Below are positions 1 through 8,719 of a DNA stretch of 64,000 nt, one piece after another. The notes below the pieces were generated by a model that saw only the letters and a list, made by a program, of their open reading frames with translations, was not told the DNA's origin and did not search any database. Position 1 is the first letter of the stretch. Every line of letters starts with the position of its first letter. The position numbers and the translations under genes are program-made. Source of the stretch: an uncultured Armatimonadota bacterium (lineage in GTDB: Bacteria > Armatimonadota > Fimbriimonadia > Fimbriimonadales > Fimbriimonadaceae); contig CAILEM010000154.1 of the NCBI GenBank assembly GCA_903833215.1, positions 1-64,000 of the forward strand, in the 5' to 3' direction.

Positions 1-380
1 CCGCCGACTACGGATCTGGTTGGTGGTTACGGTTTAGGTGTGCTTTTCGTCGGCTGCTGCGTCGGTACGATCACCGCCGACTACGGATTTGGTTGGTGAC
101 TGCGGTTCGCGAGTGCTTACGTTCTGCTGCTGCGTCGGTACGATCACCGCCGACCACGGATCTGGTTGGTGGCTACGGTTCACGTGTGCTTACGTTCGGC
201 TGCTGCGTCGGTACGATCACCGCCGACTACGGATCTGGTTGGTGGTTACGGTTTAGGTGTGCTTGCGTTCTGCCGCTGCGTCGGTACGATAACCGCCGAC
301 TACGGATCTGGTTGGTGGCTACGGTTTAGGTGTGCTTACGTTCTGCGGCTGCGTCGGTGCGATCACCGCCAACTACGTGG
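1..380. repeat. 73-bp tandem repeat array, cut by window edge
   Basis: The motif CCGCCGACTACGGATCTGG recurs with its first base at 1, 74, 147, 220, 293 and, degenerate, 366, so the period is exactly 73 bases. Units differ by scattered substitutions. Because 73 is not a multiple of three, the same peptide-like pattern shows up in all three forward frames, which argues against coding. No unique spacers separate the units, so this is not a CRISPR array. The array probably continues upstream of the window. Function unknown. Confidence 0.9.
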
Positions 381-427
381 TTGTGGGTAGTATTCACGGC
401 TTGGCGATATGGCTCAGGCACGAGGCT

Positions 428-1471
428 TTACTTTCCTTTCGGAAGCGAAATCAGTTGCTCTTTCTGAGTCACGGTACTGCGCAGTAACCACTGCCCCTTG
501 CTCAATACCCAGACGTCAATGTAGTCGTGCTGGTAGCTGACGGGGACGGCTTTGCCGGTCTTTTGGTTGAGGCCAGGGTCGGTGGTGGTTTCTCTTGACC
601 AGATGGCGGCGACTTGATCTTTGAGGGTCATTCGCACGATTTCGGTTTTGTAGAGAGTGGTATCGCTGTGCTTCTGTTTACGGAGCTTGAGCATCACGTC
701 GTACTCGGCACGCTTGATCGTCGTCCCTTGGGCGGTTTTGAGGGTGTAGTCGGGACTTAGGATGGATGCCAAGGTGGTGATGTCGTGGGCCATGTATGCT
801 TTCGACCAGCGGTCGTACTGCTTCTGGATCGCTTTGCGGGCCCGTGCCTCTGAGACTTGGTTGGTTGATGGAACGGCATGAGACTTGGTGGGGCGCATCG
901 TGGCGGCGGCTGCGTCCACTTGCGCCTGAGTTGGAATCTCTAGGGCTGTGCTCACCTCTCCCGGCTCAACAGATTCGGAAATGGGTTCAAAGTAGGAGAA
1001 TTCAGTCGAGAGCACGACAGTGCCCATCACTTCGGGGAAGTGGAAGCTGACTTTACGGACTCCCGGCTTCAGATGACCGTGGAATGTCGCTGTCATCATC
1101 ACCGGCAATCGTGGAAGCTGTCCGCCGTCAACGACCTTATGAATGTCGGAAGCGGTCGGGAAGTCGATCGAATCTACCAATCCGTCTGTGATCGCCAGGC
1201 CCTCCATGAATCGCTTTTTCGCGGCATCGAGTCGCGATTGAAGATCCGAGATTGGACCATCCAACAACGCGTTCATCGGCGCATCAAGGACAATTTGGGG
1301 AGTCTGGTCTAGCACAAAGGCAAGGATGTCGAAGGTTATCGACAGCTCGATCTTGCCATCGACATGCACCTTCGCCCGACCGACGGGGATGTTGGCGGGG
1401 TGAGCAGACGCAAGAATCGGCAAGCCGAAAGCTAGGCAGGCAAGCAAAAACCTCCCAAAGTTGATCCTCAA
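428..1471 (-). CDS. Secreted protein with C-terminal NTF2/SnoaL-like domain
   Basis: The protein is 347 residues if it starts at the TTG at 1471, which gives a signal peptide beginning MRINFGRFLLACLAFGLP and ending near ASA. The open frame extends upstream to a GTG at 1621, but that stretch overlaps the 3' end of the mannosidase gene and would bury the signal peptide. Another TTG lies at 1447. The N-terminal half has no domain I recognise. The last ~130 residues (from about ARKAIQKQYDRWSKAYMAHD to the end) look like the DUF4440/SnoaL NTF2-like fold: an AYMAHD helix, then SPDYTLKT, then a strand ending DVWVLSKGQWLLRS. Role unknown, probably periplasmic or extracellular. The chosen start lies inside a terminator-like hairpin, so the start is uncertain. 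Confidence 0.65.
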   Translation of the reverse strand: MRINFGRFLLACLAFGLPILASAHPANIPVGRAKVHVDGKIELSITFDILAFVLDQTPQIVLDAPMNALLDGPISDLQSRLDAAKKRFMEGLAITDGLVDSIDFPTASDIHKVVDGGQLPRLPVMMTATFHGHLKPGVRKVSFHFPEVMGTVVLSTEFSYFEPISESVEPGEVSTALEIPTQAQVDAAAATMRPTKSHAVPSTNQVSEARARKAIQKQYDRWSKAYMAHDITTLASILSPDYTLKTAQGTTIKRAEYDVMLKLRKQKHSDTTLYKTEIVRMTLKDQVAAIWSRETTTDPGLNQKTGKAVPVSYQHDYIDVWVLSKGQWLLRSTVTQKEQLISLPKGK

Positions 1472-1481
1472 CTTTGGGAGG
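1446..1481 (-). terminator. Rho-independent terminator after the GH38 gene
   Basis: A perfect 14-bp stem (CCTCCCAAAGTTGA / TCAACTTTGGGAGG) with a three-base loop spans 1451-1481. On the minus strand it is followed directly by TTTTTG. It begins about 30 bases after the GH38 stop codon at 1513. It also covers the likely 5' end of the next minus gene, and its 3' arm carries GGGAGG, which looks like a ribosome binding site and would be hidden in the stem. Confidence 0.85.
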
Positions 1482-1512
1482 TCCGTGCCGTAATTGCGGG
1501 GCAGGACGAGAT

Positions 1513-4500
1513 TCAGCGCTGGAAACTCTCCCAAAGGCGCTTGATCGCGGGGGCAGGAAGGTCCATGTCCCATACGGTGAGGTCCTTCACGTCGCCGCCA
1601 AGGCGTCGCCGTCGTTCCCACGCGTCAAGAGGAAGCACGCGAACCTGGCTGCTGTCATTTTCGAGAACCGTCTTCTGCTCAGCGATCTTCACACCATTCT
1701 TGTACAGCCGAACGGATTTGCCGTCGTACGTCGCCGTGAGCATCTGCCACTTGCCGAGGTCGAATGGGACGTTCGTGTGAACATCCTTGTTGCAGATCCA
1801 GAGGCTGATTCCACCTGGGAACTTGGCAAAGTAGCGACCGGTGCCTTCCTGACCGTCGATGGACCGGCCGAATCCGGCAACCAGTGTTCGATCTTCGGGC
1901 TGCTTCTCAACCTTGCAGAACACGTTTAGAGTCCAGCTATCGGTGGCATGGATTGGAAGGTTCTTCACTCTGCTGAAGACATGTGACCGAGTGGAATCGT
2001 CGAGAGGTTCGGTGAACACAGCTCCATGCTCGGTGGCGTTCACCTTCGCATGAGTCACGTTTGCCACATGTGCGAGATCCTTGACGCCTTCGACAGTCAG
2101 GCTGTCTTGATCGATGGACGCAGTTGGATTAAGGAGCAATTGGACGGTGCGCTTATCGCTGCTCAACTTTGCCTCGCTGACCTTTGATCCCGAAGCGAAC
2201 TGATAGCTGGCGACGTTTTCGGCGGTCGTTCGATTCAGCGGCTCGGAAAACTGCACCTTGGCAACTCCAAGAGCATGCGATATATTGACGGAAATGACCG
2301 ATGCCGGGGTCGTGTCACGAACCTGAATCGTTGCGGTGGCAACTTCACCCGGTCGATCGTTTCCGTCAATCTGAGCGACCTTGATGGTTGTCGGATCGTT
2401 AATCACAAACGGTTCGACGTATCGCGGAGACTTCGCACTTGGCGTCGATCCGTCGGTGGTGTAGTGGATGCTGCCCGCACGCCAATACAGTGGCGGGTCG
2501 ATTCGCACCGTCGTGGCGTCATGGTAGGAGCCGCCCGCTGGGGAAATACTCGGAGCACCGTTGGAAGCGTGGTCAGCGAGGTTGTCGGAGAGTGGCGAAG
2601 CAGGAATCGCATCGTCATTCTCTGTGTGAGTAGCTGATACGGCGAAGATCTTGATCTTCGAATTCGACGGCAGAGTAAGCGTCTTGGCGCCGGCAGGAAC
2701 GTCCAATCCGAGCTTAAACATGTACGTATAGTCGTAGAAGGTGTTTCCGGTGGGTAGATGAGCGTGCGATGCGTACCAAGCGACTTCGCCAGACTTGACG
2801 AAGGCAGGGGTTAGCCCAATCATCTCGCCGTAGTTACCGAAATTGGGTCCAGGATCGCCTGCCCACTGGCGGTTATCCCATTGACCCATATAACCTCGCC
2901 AGCCTTCTACAACTTTCGTTACCGAATGATTGCCGATCTTGAATGTCGCAGAGGTGTCCGAATTCGCTGCAGCGATGAGATACACCCGTTTCGTGCCGTG
3001 GGGAAGTGCAATCGTCTGACCTTGTGCCAAAACTGCATTCTTCGCCTTGTCCGACTTAGGTCCGAATGCGAACTTTACGCCATCCACCGTAAGTGCAGAT
3101 GGGAATTGCTCCGCAGATATTGCGCGTCTATCTGCGAATCGGCCATCCGCGGGATGCGCTGCGCTGCTGACGACGTCGGCGTTGTACTTCAGAGGAACAA
3201 CCACACTTGAGGTCGGCAAAGCAGCAAGCTTTACCTGCTTCAGCGATACAGCATAAGTCTTTAGCGAGTAGCCACCGACGTCGGCAATGAGACTGCCTGC
3301 TTTCACTGTTGCGGGACCAACTGGAAGCTCTTGGCCATTAAGCTCTCGTGCTTTGACGGCTTGGGTTCCGAACTGTACTTTCACGTTGTGAGCGGCATTC
3401 CCAGTCAACTCACGAAGGCGAACGATCACCTCATCAGAGTCCTCTGCCTTTTTGAGGGCCTGGACTTCAACTTGGCTGGAACTGGTGGAAACGAGGGAGA
3501 AGCTCTTGCCCAATGGTCCGGAATGTGAAGGAACAAGGAATGCCTTGAGAGGTTGATTCAGTCGCTTGGCCTTCCAGGGCACCTGGCCCTGTCGCCAGTC
3601 TCCCGTATGAGGTGCGATCGAGTACAGGATGGTGTTTCGACCGAAGTCCTGGGTTGCCTGATCTTCGAATCCACCACGTACTCCCGGTGTGTAGATCAGC
3701 GTTAAACGAACGGTGTCGTCGTTCGGCTTGTCGGAGGCGAACTTGCAGTCGTTGAGAATGCCGGCACCATAGCTGCCGTCAGGTTTGGTGAGGTCAAACC
3801 ACTGGTGCTGAGGGACCTCGTACTTCTTCGGATTGTTGTTACCACGCTTGGTGGTGCCTAACTGAAGGTCGTACGTTGCTTCCGGATTGCCACTGGTAAG
3901 TGGGAAGGAAGCCTTGAGCGCCCGTTCCTTCGTCTGCCAGTCGATGTTATTCAGGACTTCAACCTGGTCTCCATTGACGGAAAGACGAATGTCCTGAACG
4001 AACTTCGAGCCGAATCCCTTGCGCTCAACGCGAAGAGCGACACGGACTGGGCCGTTCTCGATGATCTGAATCTTGGCAGGACCGCCCACGACATCGCGAG
4101 GTGGAAGCTTGGCGTCGTCCCAATCCATATTCCACGCTGGGAACTGGCTGGGGTTCTCGTACTGAAGCTCAAGTCGAGAAGGAGCTTTGAGCATTTCCTT
4201 CTTGGCCTGTCGGTCGAAGATCGAAGAGATGTCGCCAGCCTTGTTGACGGTGACGCGGAAGCGACCGTTGTCGAGGTGATTTGCATCCACCTTGAGCGTC
4301 GCGGCAACAGCTTTCGAAGGGTGAACCACATAAGTGGCAAAGCCAGTCGAAGGCACGTCGGCAACGAAAGCGACGTGGAGGTTACTGCCTTCTCTCGAGA
4401 GAATCTGAACAGGAACGTCGATTCCAGCCGGCGACTTGGCGGCCAAGTTACCACGCGAACCTGGGATATTCAGTGTTGCCTCCACGACGTCATGCCGTGC

Positions 4501-5793
4501 TGTGGACAGGGGGTTGTAAACCACGAGAGAAACGCCTTTTCCTCGTGTATCCATCTGGCGGGCAACGGCGGTCACCGCATCGGTTTCTACTGCGGCGAAT
4601 TGGTTTTGGGCAAGAAGGAAATCGTTCCAGCAGAACTCATATGCCTTGGGGATAGAAGTTCCCGGAAGCATGTCGTGCATTTGGGAACCGAGGACTAAAT
4701 CCCAAGCCGTGTAAAGCCGTTGTGAAGGATACTGCGATCCACCAAGGAGCATCGCTGCGACCGAGGACTTTTCGGCGGCGTCAGCCAGCAACTCACTCTT
4801 TCGGTTCGACCGTTTCATGAACGCTTGCGAACTGATCGATCCAGCCGAGTGAGCAGTGAGCTCTAACTCACCCTTGTATCGAGGCATCGCCGCGATTTGG
4901 GATGGCTTGAGGTCTTTGAACATCTCATCTGCCTTGGCTGAGATGACTTTGATCGGGCCTTTGCCAGCAATGCTCTTTTCAACCCACTCAACGGCTCGGG
5001 CACGAGGTGCACCACCGGTGTCGCCGGTGCCGTAATAGTGGTAGTCCACATACGCGCCTGTTTTCTTGCCTGTGTTCTGAATTCGAGCAAGCCAACTGGA
5101 GTTTTGGCTCAGGTCTTCTGAAATGTCAGCGGAATAGGCACCTGGATCGAGGGCAGCGACGACGCTCTTTCCATCAGGACCTTCCCAAACGCCTACTTTG
5201 AACGGAATTCCCACCGCTGATCCCCAAGTCAGCTTCTGCGTGGAGAAACCTTTCACTCCGCAGTGGGCGAGGATCGAAGGCAGGGAATAGGGGAACCCAA
5301 AGCAGTCGGGCAGCATGAACTCTTGGCTGGCTACACCGAACTCTTTTTGGAAGTAGCGGTTGCCATACAGAACGTGCCGGACGAGGGACTCGCCGCTCGG
5401 GACGTTGGCATCACCTTCATCGACGGAGGAGCCGCAAGGGAACCAGCGCCCCTGCTTGATGTACGCCCTCATTCGCTCGTACTCAGCGGGGTAGTACTCC
5501 TTCATCATCTCGTATCGGCGAGAACCGCTGAAGTTGAAGACGTAATTCGGATACTTCTCCAGGAGGTTGAAGTTCCCATTCAGAGTATTTGCGAGGAATT
5601 CACGGATGACCTGGGGATATGCCCAGCGCCATTGAGTATCCAAATGAGAGTAAGGCACCACGTACAGTGTGTTGCCTTGGGAGACATCTCGTTGAGTTTG
5701 AGCTTGAGCCGTGCTGTGAGTTGCAAAGGCGGCAGCAAGTGAGAGGGATGTGGTTCCACCCCGAAGAATCCGATTAAGAGTTAGGTGAGCCAT
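1513..5793 (-). CDS. Secreted multidomain GH38 alpha-mannosidase
   Basis: The 1426-residue protein has a signal peptide (cleavage near residue 31, ...TAQAQ). The GH38 catalytic region starts with the zinc motif HLDTQW (residues 50-55), and LPDCFGF (161-167) contains the Asp 163 expected to be the nucleophile of retaining alpha-mannosidases. After the GH38 core come beta-rich regions. A chitobiase-C-terminal-like segment (ISPAGGSYHDATTVRI ... YTTDGSTPS) follows, then a Big/SbsA-like Ig fold (VSVNISHALGVAKVQFSEPL), then a LamG/concanavalin-like domain at the C-terminus (WQMLTATYDGKSVRLYKNG). It should release alpha-linked mannose from glycans outside the cytoplasm. GH38 enzymes are often 800-1100 residues, so the extra length is the accessory modules, which probably bind substrate. 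ATG start; the ribosome binding site is weak. Confidence 0.93.
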   Translation of the reverse strand: MAHLTLNRILRGGTTSLSLAAAFATHSTAQAQTQRDVSQGNTLYVVPYSHLDTQWRWAYPQVIREFLANTLNGNFNLLEKYPNYVFNFSGSRRYEMMKEYYPAEYERMRAYIKQGRWFPCGSSVDEGDANVPSGESLVRHVLYGNRYFQKEFGVASQEFMLPDCFGFPYSLPSILAHCGVKGFSTQKLTWGSAVGIPFKVGVWEGPDGKSVVAALDPGAYSADISEDLSQNSSWLARIQNTGKKTGAYVDYHYYGTGDTGGAPRARAVEWVEKSIAGKGPIKVISAKADEMFKDLKPSQIAAMPRYKGELELTAHSAGSISSQAFMKRSNRKSELLADAAEKSSVAAMLLGGSQYPSQRLYTAWDLVLGSQMHDMLPGTSIPKAYEFCWNDFLLAQNQFAAVETDAVTAVARQMDTRGKGVSLVVYNPLSTARHDVVEATLNIPGSRGNLAAKSPAGIDVPVQILSREGSNLHVAFVADVPSTGFATYVVHPSKAVAATLKVDANHLDNGRFRVTVNKAGDISSIFDRQAKKEMLKAPSRLELQYENPSQFPAWNMDWDDAKLPPRDVVGGPAKIQIIENGPVRVALRVERKGFGSKFVQDIRLSVNGDQVEVLNNIDWQTKERALKASFPLTSGNPEATYDLQLGTTKRGNNNPKKYEVPQHQWFDLTKPDGSYGAGILNDCKFASDKPNDDTVRLTLIYTPGVRGGFEDQATQDFGRNTILYSIAPHTGDWRQGQVPWKAKRLNQPLKAFLVPSHSGPLGKSFSLVSTSSSQVEVQALKKAEDSDEVIVRLRELTGNAAHNVKVQFGTQAVKARELNGQELPVGPATVKAGSLIADVGGYSLKTYAVSLKQVKLAALPTSSVVVPLKYNADVVSSAAHPADGRFADRRAISAEQFPSALTVDGVKFAFGPKSDKAKNAVLAQGQTIALPHGTKRVYLIAAANSDTSATFKIGNHSVTKVVEGWRGYMGQWDNRQWAGDPGPNFGNYGEMIGLTPAFVKSGEVAWYASHAHLPTGNTFYDYTYMFKLGLDVPAGAKTLTLPSNSKIKIFAVSATHTENDDAIPASPLSDNLADHASNGAPSISPAGGSYHDATTVRIDPPLYWRAGSIHYTTDGSTPSAKSPRYVEPFVINDPTTIKVAQIDGNDRPGEVATATIQVRDTTPASVISVNISHALGVAKVQFSEPLNRTTAENVASYQFASGSKVSEAKLSSDKRTVQLLLNPTASIDQDSLTVEGVKDLAHVANVTHAKVNATEHGAVFTEPLDDSTRSHVFSRVKNLPIHATDSWTLNVFCKVEKQPEDRTLVAGFGRSIDGQEGTGRYFAKFPGGISLWICNKDVHTNVPFDLGKWQMLTATYDGKSVRLYKNGVKIAEQKTVLENDSSQVRVLPLDAWERRRRLGGDVKDLTVWDMDLPAPAIKRLWESFQR

Positions 5794-5878
5794 AGGCAGG
5801 TTTCGGAGACAGTCGAGTCGCTTCGACTTCTCGTGAAACTACCTGATTTTCGTGCGTTTTGGTATGGCCAAGTGAAAG

Positions 5879-5909
5879 GAGGATTGGAACGGTACCGGTG
5901 CCAATCCTC
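5879..5909 (-). terminator. Stem-loop downstream of the beta-propeller gene
   Basis: GAGGATTGG (5879-5887) pairs perfectly with CCAATCCTC (5901-5909) around a 13-base loop that itself contains a CGGTACCG palindrome. It lies about 90 bases after the stop at 6000. The tract after it on the minus strand is only CTTTC, so termination strength is doubtful; a regulatory hairpin ahead of the GH38 gene is an alternative. Confidence 0.45.
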
Positions 5910-5999
5910 TCATTTAATGAGCAAGTTGAGTTCAAAACTCGCTAGTTAACGATGCCAGGAAGGCCCAAGGCTGTCCTGGGGATATTTTGAGCCGGCGAT

Positions 6000-7043
6000 C
6001 TACTTTCCGACTTCGATGATTGAGAAGGAACCAGGCACCATAGGGCCGCGTCTTGGGCGTCCACTCGCAGAAATGCTGTCCGATGGAGGTGCGCCATATT
6101 CGGCTGCAATAAGGAAGATTTTTCCTGTTTTCTCGTCGAAGGTGAGCGTTTTTGCGCCTTGCATCGTTTTGACCGTCTGTAGGATTTCAAACGTAGTAGG
6201 GCTTGTTTCCTTGATGATCGTCAGCGTTCCGTCACCTTGAGAACTGAAAACTTCTCGGGTCTTGGGATTGAATAACGCACCGTCACATCCTGCGCCGATG
6301 GGAAGATTTCCGAGGATCTTGCCAGTGTTCGAATCCAACATCACCATCACAGCTGGTTGGCGGCAAGCGACGAAGAGCACGTGGTTCTTTACATCCAACG
6401 CAAGCCCTGCATTCGTTCCAATCTTCTCTCCCAAGCTAAAGGTGTTGGTGACTTTTAGGCTCTTGATGTCGACAACCGCAACGGCCCCTTTGTCTTCGAG
6501 GTCAACGAACAAGTGACCTTTTCCGTCCACTGCCGACTGCTCGGGCGCACCGCCAACATTGAGTGTTCCGATGATCGTTCCATCTTTGGCATTGATCACG
6601 GTGACGTTGGGTTCGCTGTGGCTGAGAATGAATACTTTGCCGCTCGCCGCATCTTCGAGGATTCCGTCGGGCCGCCCCTCTACATCAATGGTTTTGATCG
6701 GAGCTAATGTCTTGGAATCCCACATAGCGACTGGTTTGCTGGAAGCAAAACCGTGATGGCTCTTGGTATCTACCACTGCTCCGCGGGCGTTGGTTTTGGC
6801 AATGACACCCTTCTCGGCTAATGTGTCGAGGTCAAAAGCGTTTACACGGGAGTTTTGGCCACCCCTGGCGACATAAAGGGTTCGTCCGGCAGAATCGGCG
6901 TAGACGTAATCAAAGCCGCCGTCCCCGCCAACTTTGGTGACCTTGATGACATGGTACGGGCCATCTTGGGGCTGGACCTTAGGTGAACTGGCGGTGGCGG
7001 ACACGACAAGTCCGGATGCAAGCGCTAGAAAGAATGGACGCAT
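6000..7043 (-). CDS. Secreted YVTN/YncE-like beta-propeller protein
   Basis: 347 residues with a signal peptide (MRPFFLALASGLVVSATASS). The body is built of repeated ~40-residue blades with patterns such as YADSAGRTLYVARGG, ALDVKNHVLFVACRQPAVMV and TFDEKTGKIFLIAAEYG, typical of YVTN-family propellers. The end carries a PxxPGSFSIIEV strand that would close the propeller. Proteins of this kind act as binding or scaffold propellers in the periplasm; no catalytic residues are evident. A good ribosome binding site (GGAG) lies about 9 bases before the ATG at 7043. Transcribed in the same direction as the upstream PEP-mutase-like gene, but separated from it by ~115 bases. Confidence 0.8.
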   Translation of the reverse strand: MRPFFLALASGLVVSATASSPKVQPQDGPYHVIKVTKVGGDGGFDYVYADSAGRTLYVARGGQNSRVNAFDLDTLAEKGVIAKTNARGAVVDTKSHHGFASSKPVAMWDSKTLAPIKTIDVEGRPDGILEDAASGKVFILSHSEPNVTVINAKDGTIIGTLNVGGAPEQSAVDGKGHLFVDLEDKGAVAVVDIKSLKVTNTFSLGEKIGTNAGLALDVKNHVLFVACRQPAVMVMLDSNTGKILGNLPIGAGCDGALFNPKTREVFSSQGDGTLTIIKETSPTTFEILQTVKTMQGAKTLTFDEKTGKIFLIAAEYGAPPSDSISASGRPRRGPMVPGSFSIIEVGK

Positions 7044-7158
7044 ATCTGTTGTCTCCTCGGGCGTAAGATTGGACGGCCCCCGGGTTGGGGTGGGTCACGA
7101 GATTCACGTGGTGGTCTGCAGACCTAACAAAACTCTAACGTGGAAACCGTTTACGTCT

Positions 7159-7992
7159 TTACGATCGCTTTCCGAAGAAGTCTTCAAGTTCTCGAAAGCT
7201 GACAAGATTGTCGAGTCCCTCAAAGCTTCCTTCGTCGGCGATCTTCTTGGCGGCCCCCATAAACCCAGTCCATGCCGCTCTCGCCAGAGCCGAGCCGACA
7301 CTGATTCTGCGAACTCCGAGGTCAGCAAGGTCGCCCACGGAAAGGCCCGTAAAGGAACTCATAATGGCGTTGACGGGAACGCCTTCAGCAGCACCGACGA
7401 TGGCAACCAGGTTCTCGCGAGTTGCTGGACATGGTGCGAAAAGGACATCGGCACCTGCGTCAGCGTATGCCCTGAGGCGCTTGATGGACTCGTTGAGCGG
7501 ATCTGGATGGCCAACCAGGAAGCACTCGGCGCGTGCGGTGAGCATGACGTTGCCTCCTGATGCGTCGATCACTTCTCGTGCCACACGTAGCCGCTCAACT
7601 GCTACTGAAGTGTCATAGAGCGGGTGGCTCGGATCTCCGGTGGCGTCTTCAAGCGAAAAACCAGAAACACCTGTTTCGATGCATCGTTGGACGCTCTCGG
7701 GCAAATCTTCGAGGCTCGTGGCATAGCCCGATTGGAAATCAGCATTGACGGGAATGCTGAGAGCATTTGAGATGTCAGCATAGTGAGCAAGCACTTCATC
7801 GCGCCGATTGCTATCACCGGAATCGGGGAGCCCTCGCGAGAAGGCAAAGCCAGAACTGGTAGTTGCGACGGCTTTGAAACCGAGGGACTGCAGAAACAGA
7901 GCACTCCCGATATCCCACGGATTGGGGATGACAAAGCATCCTTGCTCATGCAGTTGGCGAAATGCGAGTCGTTGGGAGGTGAAGTCAGGCAT
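7159..7992 (-). CDS. Isocitrate lyase/PEP mutase superfamily enzyme
   Basis: 277 residues, cytoplasmic, no signal peptide. The sequence follows the ICL/PEPM barrel: FRQLHEQGCFVIPNPWDIGSA at the N-terminus, then VATTSSGFAFSRGLPD, the metal-site strand IPVNADFQSGY, then GVSGFSLEDATG and MLTARAECFL. Members cleave or form C-C or P-C bonds next to a carboxylate (methylisocitrate lyase, oxaloacetate hydrolase, phosphonopyruvate enzymes). The usual KKCGH-type lyase loop of true isocitrate or methylisocitrate lyases is not visible, so this belongs to the broad uncharacterised group. Divergent from the histidine-phosphatase gene. Exact substrate not predictable. Confidence 0.85.
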   Translation of the reverse strand: MPDFTSQRLAFRQLHEQGCFVIPNPWDIGSALFLQSLGFKAVATTSSGFAFSRGLPDSGDSNRRDEVLAHYADISNALSIPVNADFQSGYATSLEDLPESVQRCIETGVSGFSLEDATGDPSHPLYDTSVAVERLRVAREVIDASGGNVMLTARAECFLVGHPDPLNESIKRLRAYADAGADVLFAPCPATRENLVAIVGAAEGVPVNAIMSSFTGLSVGDLADLGVRRISVGSALARAAWTGFMGAAKKIADEGSFEGLDNLVSFRELEDFFGKRS

Positions 7993-8063
7993 GGAGATTG
8001 TTCTCTTCAGATGTTATTGTGAAAGGGGCAAACCTTAACACTGGCGCGGCTAGAATACTTCCC

Positions 8064-8651
8064 ATGTGGATTCGTGTGGTTCGCCCCTCGTTGCTCGTCG
8101 CGCTTTGTGGCCTTTTGTCTGGTTATGCAGTTGCGGATGCGCCGCTTGCTAACGCAGTCGTAATCGTGATTCGCCATGCCGAGAAGCCGCTCGAAGGCGA
8201 CCTTTTGACTCCTGCCGGTGTTGCTCGCGCCAACGCCTACCCAAAGTTCTTCAAGACCTTGAAGATTGATGGCAAACCGTTCCATGTAGACCACATCTTC
8301 GCGAGCACGGATAGCAAGAAGAGCCATCGCCCTCGCTTGACTATCGAGCCAACCGCAAAGGCTCTGAATTTAGATGTGGATGTTCGCTACCCGAATAAAG
8401 AGTACGACGCACTTGTTAAGGACCTTGAAACACATCCGTACGGAAAGGGAATCATCATCTCCTGGCACCACGGAAACATCCCCAAGTTATTGGTTTCGCT
8501 GGGCGCTCCCGACACCCTGATACCAGATGGCAAATGGCCCGACCAAACCTTCGATTGGGCGGTTGCATTGAAATTCGACGCCGCCGGTAAAGTCATCCCG
8601 AAAGCGTCCAAGATCATCCACGAACACCTAATGCCTGGCGATTCAAAGTAG
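8064..8651 (+). CDS. Secreted histidine-phosphatase-like protein
   Basis: 195 residues from the ATG at 8064. An earlier in-frame start at 7998 would put 22 extra residues before the signal peptide MWIRVVRPSLLVALCGLLSG. The motif VIVIRHAEKP carries the catalytic RH[AG] of the histidine phosphatase (phosphoglycerate mutase-like) superfamily. A second histidine is in IIISWHHGNIPKLL, which matches the second RHG/H motif. It would act on phosphate esters in the periplasm. The conserved arginine usually found near STDSKKSHRP is plausible. Stand-alone gene, with a strong hairpin just after the stop. Confidence 0.75.
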   Translation: MWIRVVRPSLLVALCGLLSGYAVADAPLANAVVIVIRHAEKPLEGDLLTPAGVARANAYPKFFKTLKIDGKPFHVDHIFASTDSKKSHRPRLTIEPTAKALNLDVDVRYPNKEYDALVKDLETHPYGKGIIISWHHGNIPKLLVSLGAPDTLIPDGKWPDQTFDWAVALKFDAAGKVIPKASKIIHEHLMPGDSK

Positions 8652-8663
8652 CGCATAGGCCCC

Positions 8664-8701
8664 GACCCTGGGTTGATCCGTTGCCGGATCAACCCAGGGT
8701 C
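8664..8701. terminator. Perfect hairpin between convergent genes
   Basis: A 16-bp perfect stem (GACCCTGGGTTGATCC / GGATCAACCCAGGGTC) with a six-base loop lies in the 68-base gap between the phosphatase stop (8651) and the stop of the minus gene at 8720. There is no T-tract on either side, so it may be a bidirectional transcript-end hairpin rather than a classical terminator. Confidence 0.6.
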
Positions 8702-8719
8702 ATCGGTGTTGGGGGCCGA

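Noticed and set aside
1-380. CRISPR array or protein-coding repeats
   Set aside because: Repeats are contiguous at 73 bases with no spacers, and the unit length shifts frame by one base per copy, so neither CRISPR nor coding fits.
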